The notes below the pieces were generated by a model. The model worked only from the letters and a program-made list of their open reading frames with translations. It searched no databases and was not told where the DNA came from. The translations under genes were made by a program, and so were the position numbers. Below, piece after piece: positions 61,066 through 64,000 of a DNA stretch of 64,000 nucleotides. Position 1 is the stretch's first letter, and the number at the start of each line of letters is the position of its first letter. Source of the DNA: Neomesorhizobium albiziae (GTDB lineage: Bacteria > Pseudomonadota > Alphaproteobacteria > Rhizobiales > Rhizobiaceae); the NCBI RefSeq assembly GCF_900114255.1, contig NZ_FOSL01000013.1, forward strand, positions 79,279 through 143,278, in the 5' to 3' direction.

Positions 61066-61222
61066 GCCCCCCTCTGTCCTGCCGGACATCTCCCCCACGA
61101 GGGGGGAGATGAGCTGCCATCAACGGCGGCGCTCATCCTTCGAGGTAGGCAATCTGGCGAAGTCGGCGACGCGACTAATCTCCCCCACAGTGGGGGAGAT
61201 TTCCGGCAGGACAGAGGGGGGC
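61066..61222. repeat. Paired-hairpin repeat element, copy 2
   Basis: A 157-bp unit whose ends (GCCCCCCTCTGTCCTGCCGG; CCGGCAGGACAGAGGGGGGC followed by AACGTAGA) are nearly those of 45854-46009. Each arm folds as a hairpin (ATCTCCCCCACGAGGGGGGAGAT; ATCTCCCCCACAGTGGGGGAGAT). The central 60-70 bp differ from copy 1. It sits between exo and lig. Confidence 0.8.
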
Positions 61223-61259
61223 AACGTAGAACTCGACATTCGCCCAGGTCGATGGCGCC

Positions 61260-62855
61260 ATGAACCGCTTCGCCGAACTCCTCGACCGGCTGGTGCTGAC
61301 GCCGTCGCGCAACGGCAAGCTGACACTCATCACCGACTATTTCCGCAGCGTCGAGGATCCCGACCGTGGTTATGCGCTGCAGGCGATCACCGGCGATCTC
61401 GCCATCGCAGCGGTGAAGCCGGCCATGCTGCGTGCACTGGTCGTCGAGCGCATGGATCCGGTGCTGTTCGGTTACTCCTACGATTATGTCGGCGATCTGG
61501 CCGAGACCGTTTCGCTGGTCTGGCCGGAACCCGAACAGAGCGCCAATCACGTGCCGACGCTTGGCGAAGTGGTGGAAAAACTGCAGTCGGCGAGCCGTTC
61601 GGATGGGCCGGGGGTGCTGGCGGGTCTGCTCGACAACGCCGGCATCTCGGCGCGGTTCGCCATCATCAAGCTGGTCACCGGCGGCCTGCGCATCGGCGTT
61701 TCGGCGCGGCTCGCCAAACAGGCGCTGGCCGATTTCGGCAAGGTCGACGTCGCAGAGATCGAGGAACTCTGGCACGGGCTGGCGCCGCCCTACGCGACGC
61801 TGTTCGCATGGCTGGAAGGCAAGGCGCCGAAACCGAAACAGTCGGCCAAGGCGCTGTTCCGGCCGGTCATGCTGTCGCATCCCGTCGAAGACAACGATCT
61901 GGCGAAGCTTGAACCGGCCGACTATGTCGCCGAATGGAAATGGGACGGCATCCGCGTCCAGGCGGTGTCGCTGGGCGGCGTCAGGCGGCTTTATTCGCGC
62001 ACCGGCGACGATATTTCCGGTGCGTTTCCCGATCTGGTCGACGCCATGGACTTCGACGCAGCCCTGGACGGCGAACTGCTGGTCGGCACGCTGCCGCAAT
62101 GGACCGGCACCTTCTCCGACCTGCAGCAGCGGCTGAACCGCAAGGCCGTCTCGGCAAAGATACGAGAGCGTTTCCCGGCATTCGTGCGCTGCTACGATGT
62201 CATGCAGATCGAGAGCGAGGATTTGCGGCAACTGCCCTTCGTCGAGCGAAGGCTGCGTCTGGAGGATTTCGTCGGCCTGCTCGAGCCGTCACGCTTCGAC
62301 CTCTCGCCGACCATCCCCTTCTCCAGCTGGGAGGAACTCGAGGCGCTGCGCAAGGCACCGCCGCATCCGATCATCGAGGGGGTGATGATCAAGCGGCGGG
62401 ATTCGGCCTACGTCGCCGGGCGTCCGAAGGGCCCGTGGTTCAAGTGGAAACGCGACCCGCACACGGTCGATGCGGTGTTGATGTATGCGCAGCGCGGCCA
62501 CGGCAAGCGTTCCAGCTACTATTCCGATTACACCTTCGGCGTCTGGTCCGGGCCGCCCGAGGCGGGCGAACTGGTGCCGGTGGGCAAGGCCTATTTCGGC
62601 TTCACCGACGAGGAATTGAAACAGATCGACAAATATGTGCGCGACAACACGGTGGAACGGTTCGGTCCGGTGCGCTCCGTGCGGGCCGACGCGACGCATG
62701 GGCTGGTGCTCGAAGTCGCCTTCGAGGGCCTCAATCGCTCGACGCGCCACAAGTCTGGCGTCGCCATGCGCTTCCCCAGAATTTCCCGGCTGCGCTGGGA
62801 CAAGCCCGCCCATGAGGCGGATCGCCTTGAAACGCTGACGGCAATGCTGGACTGA
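61260..62855 (+). CDS. ATP-dependent DNA ligase (cisplatin damage response type)
   Basis: A 531-residue ligase. An N-terminal DNA-binding domain (MNRFAELLDRLVLTPSRNGKLTLITDYFRS) is followed by the nucleotidyltransferase core with adenylated Lys in EWKWDGIRVQAV, RLYSRTGDDISGAFPDL, DGELLVG, EGVMIKRRDSAYVAGRPKGPWFKWKRDP and an OB domain. This is the ligase of the Lhr/Exo/PdeM set, distinct from NAD-dependent LigA and from LigD. Expected role: sealing after processing of cross-links or damaged ends. Confidence 0.93.
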   Translation: MNRFAELLDRLVLTPSRNGKLTLITDYFRSVEDPDRGYALQAITGDLAIAAVKPAMLRALVVERMDPVLFGYSYDYVGDLAETVSLVWPEPEQSANHVPTLGEVVEKLQSASRSDGPGVLAGLLDNAGISARFAIIKLVTGGLRIGVSARLAKQALADFGKVDVAEIEELWHGLAPPYATLFAWLEGKAPKPKQSAKALFRPVMLSHPVEDNDLAKLEPADYVAEWKWDGIRVQAVSLGGVRRLYSRTGDDISGAFPDLVDAMDFDAALDGELLVGTLPQWTGTFSDLQQRLNRKAVSAKIRERFPAFVRCYDVMQIESEDLRQLPFVERRLRLEDFVGLLEPSRFDLSPTIPFSSWEELEALRKAPPHPIIEGVMIKRRDSAYVAGRPKGPWFKWKRDPHTVDAVLMYAQRGHGKRSSYYSDYTFGVWSGPPEAGELVPVGKAYFGFTDEELKQIDKYVRDNTVERFGPVRSVRADATHGLVLEVAFEGLNRSTRHKSGVAMRFPRISRLRWDKPAHEADRLETLTAMLD

Positions 62856-63082
62856 GCGTCCAAGGCGAGAAGGCGACAAGTCGGCAGGACCCGGGTAGGA
62901 AACGCAACGCTCAGGGACGTATATGGCAACCACAGACGCTGGCGATTAGCGGCGCACTACCTCCCTTCGTCATCCACGGGCGCAGCAGGCCGAAGGCCGT
63001 CGCGAAGACCCGAGGATCCATGCCGTGACAGCCGCGAGATGCGGAAAGCGGAGCAGAACGCGCGCCTCTCCCTTCTCCCCTT
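62856..63082. other. Intergenic, repeat remnant
   Basis: No gene is supported. CGAAGACCCGAGGATCCATGCCGTGACA resembles a dispersed rhizobial intergenic repeat, and CTCCCTTCTCCCCTT at its end is the left half of a REP-like palindrome that continues after the IS at 63751. Confidence 0.45.
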
Positions 63083-63750
63083 GTGGGACCATTGCAAAAT
63101 CGTGGGGTTGTGATTCCCTGTTGTTGAACGGGGATTTTTGTGATGGCGAGGAAGTCTGGTGGGCAGTTCAGCTTTGTAGAGGCTTTGATGCCGGCCGCCC
63201 GCGAAGGGCGTCTGGACCGCCTGTCGGCGCTGGTGAAGTGGTGTCGCTTCGAGAAGGTTCTGGCGCGGCTTCGGCCGGTGGACGGTCCTGGGCGTCCAGC
63301 CTACGACACGCTGTTGATGTTCAAGGCGCTGCTTTTGCAGTCGCTCTATGGCTTGTCGGATATGGAGCTGGAGGAGGCGCTGGCCGATCGCCTGTCGTTC
63401 CGCCGCTTTGTCGGACTTGGGCTGGAGGAGACGGTTCCGGACCACACGACGCTCAACCGCTTCCGCAATCTTCTGGTGGAAGAGAAGCTTCTGGAGAAGC
63501 TGTTTGGCGAACTGGACCGGCAGATGGATCAGGCGGGCCTGATCCTGCGGCGCGGCACGATGCTGGACGCTACGGTGATCGAGACGATGGCGGCGCGGCT
63601 GGCGACCTGATTGAGGGGCGAACTGCGCCCGAAATCGCCCGCAGACACAAAATTCTAGCCCCTTCGACTCCAAATCGGCGCCATCGGCCGACAGCTCGCG
63701 ACCTTCAACCTTCCGCCTGCGCTCAAAGCCTAATAGCGCAACGGTCCCAC
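63083..63750 (+). mobile_element. Internally deleted IS5-type element
   Basis: The terminal inverted repeats are GTGGGACCATTGC (63083-63095) and GCAACGGTCCCAC (63738-63750), 12 of 13 matching. At 668 bp it is about half the usual IS5-family size, and the transposase is cut short. It lies within a REP-like palindrome: CTCCCCTT on the left, AAGGGGGGAG on the right. No target duplication can be separated from the palindrome. It could still move with transposase from a full copy. Confidence 0.8.
63143..63610 (+). pseudogene. IS5-family transposase, N-terminal fragment
   Basis: A 155-residue frame, MARKSGGQFSFVEALMPAAREGRLDRL, with the DUF772 N-terminal domain (PAYDTLLMFKALLLQSLYGLSDMELEEALADRLSFRRFVGL, VPDHTTLNRFRNLL) up to the first catalytic Asp region (GTMLDATVIE). 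It ends at MAARLAT with a stop. The remaining DDE domain is missing because of an internal deletion, so the product is not an active transposase. Confidence 0.85.
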
Positions 63751-64000
63751 AAGGGGGGAGATATGCCCGCCCTCGCCTTGTCAGCATCTGTCAGCAGTCT
63801 TTCATTTTCTTTTATCCACACCCCTCCACCCTCCCGCATAATGCTGCCATCGCCGTCACGGAACCTGGTGCGCACCGGGTATCAGGGAGGGCGACGGTGC
63901 CGGATCGGTGGCGTTGCTGGGGCGAGGATGCCCCGAGGTCCGGGCCTGACCGAGGCTAGTTCGCGGTGTGAAAACCCGCGCTCCCTTTGCGGTCGGGCAA
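63751..64000 (+). other. G+C-rich leader-like segment without ORF
   Basis: After the IS remnant an AT-rich stretch (TTTCATTTTCTTTTATCC) is followed from ~63840 by a structured G+C-rich sequence with no ORF: CTGGTGCGCACCGG and GGGGC-GAGGAT-GCCCC are hairpins. It could be the start of a long 5' leader or RNA gene for the operon right of the window. I cannot name it. Confidence 0.35.

Overview
The window is chromosomal DNA of an alphaproteobacterium of the order Hyphomicrobiales (Rhizobiales). A Mesorhizobium or close Phyllobacteriaceae relative fits best. Supporting signs are GcrA next to argD, GANTC motifs, a class I lysyl-tRNA synthetase, a PodJ polarity protein, the Lhr/Exo/Lig/PdeM repair genes, high G+C coding sequence and rhizobial palindromic intergenic repeats.

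Left arm (1-10.4 kb): argD start (cut by the window edge), gcrA, corA, phoU, a small ORF divergent from a LacI-type regulator with three operators, a divergent AraC regulator/short-chain dehydrogenase pair with a clear operator, an Atu4866-family protein, the PhoR-like kinase, polyphosphate kinase 2 and a SnoaL-like protein. At 9986-10436 lies the 3' part of a family 2 glycosyltransferase gene.

Mobile element (about 10.42-32.54 kb): the 5' part of the same glycosyltransferase gene sits at 32519-34050. The halves are separated by 22.1 kb bounded by an 18-bp direct repeat. Removing one repeat plus the insert restores a 655-codon frame. The element carries a tyrosine recombinase, two AlpA-like proteins (one near each end), a small-gene operon ending in a GAGAC-repeat polypurine tract, an ORC-like AAA+ ATPase, an 841-residue SleB/M15 peptidoglycan hydrolase of virion type, several secreted small proteins including a MliC-type lysozyme inhibitor, a degenerate tRNA, HTH regulators with operator arrays, a staphylococcal-nuclease homologue and an NYN-domain protein. 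I see no capsid, portal, terminase, tail or conjugation gene, so it looks like a phage satellite or a strongly reduced prophage.

Right arm (32.5-64 kb): a periplasmic solute-binding protein, a sterol-desaturase-family protein, a TerB-like protein, lysK, an S24-type regulator with a nuclease-like exported protein, a thioesterase, and a fatty-acid oxidation cluster (FadJ-type protein, YciI protein, thiolase, two acyl-CoA dehydrogenases). The last gene of that cluster and a MerR regulator each have a LiuR-like palindrome upstream. Then come podJ, a TauE/SafE exporter with a TIGR02186 partner, an isoprenylcysteine-methyltransferase-like protein, and the ligase-associated repair genes (pdeM-lhr leftward, exo-lig rightward) interrupted by a methyltransferase gene. 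The window ends with an internally deleted IS5-type element inserted in a palindromic repeat and a G+C-rich segment with no ORF that may be the start of a long leader.
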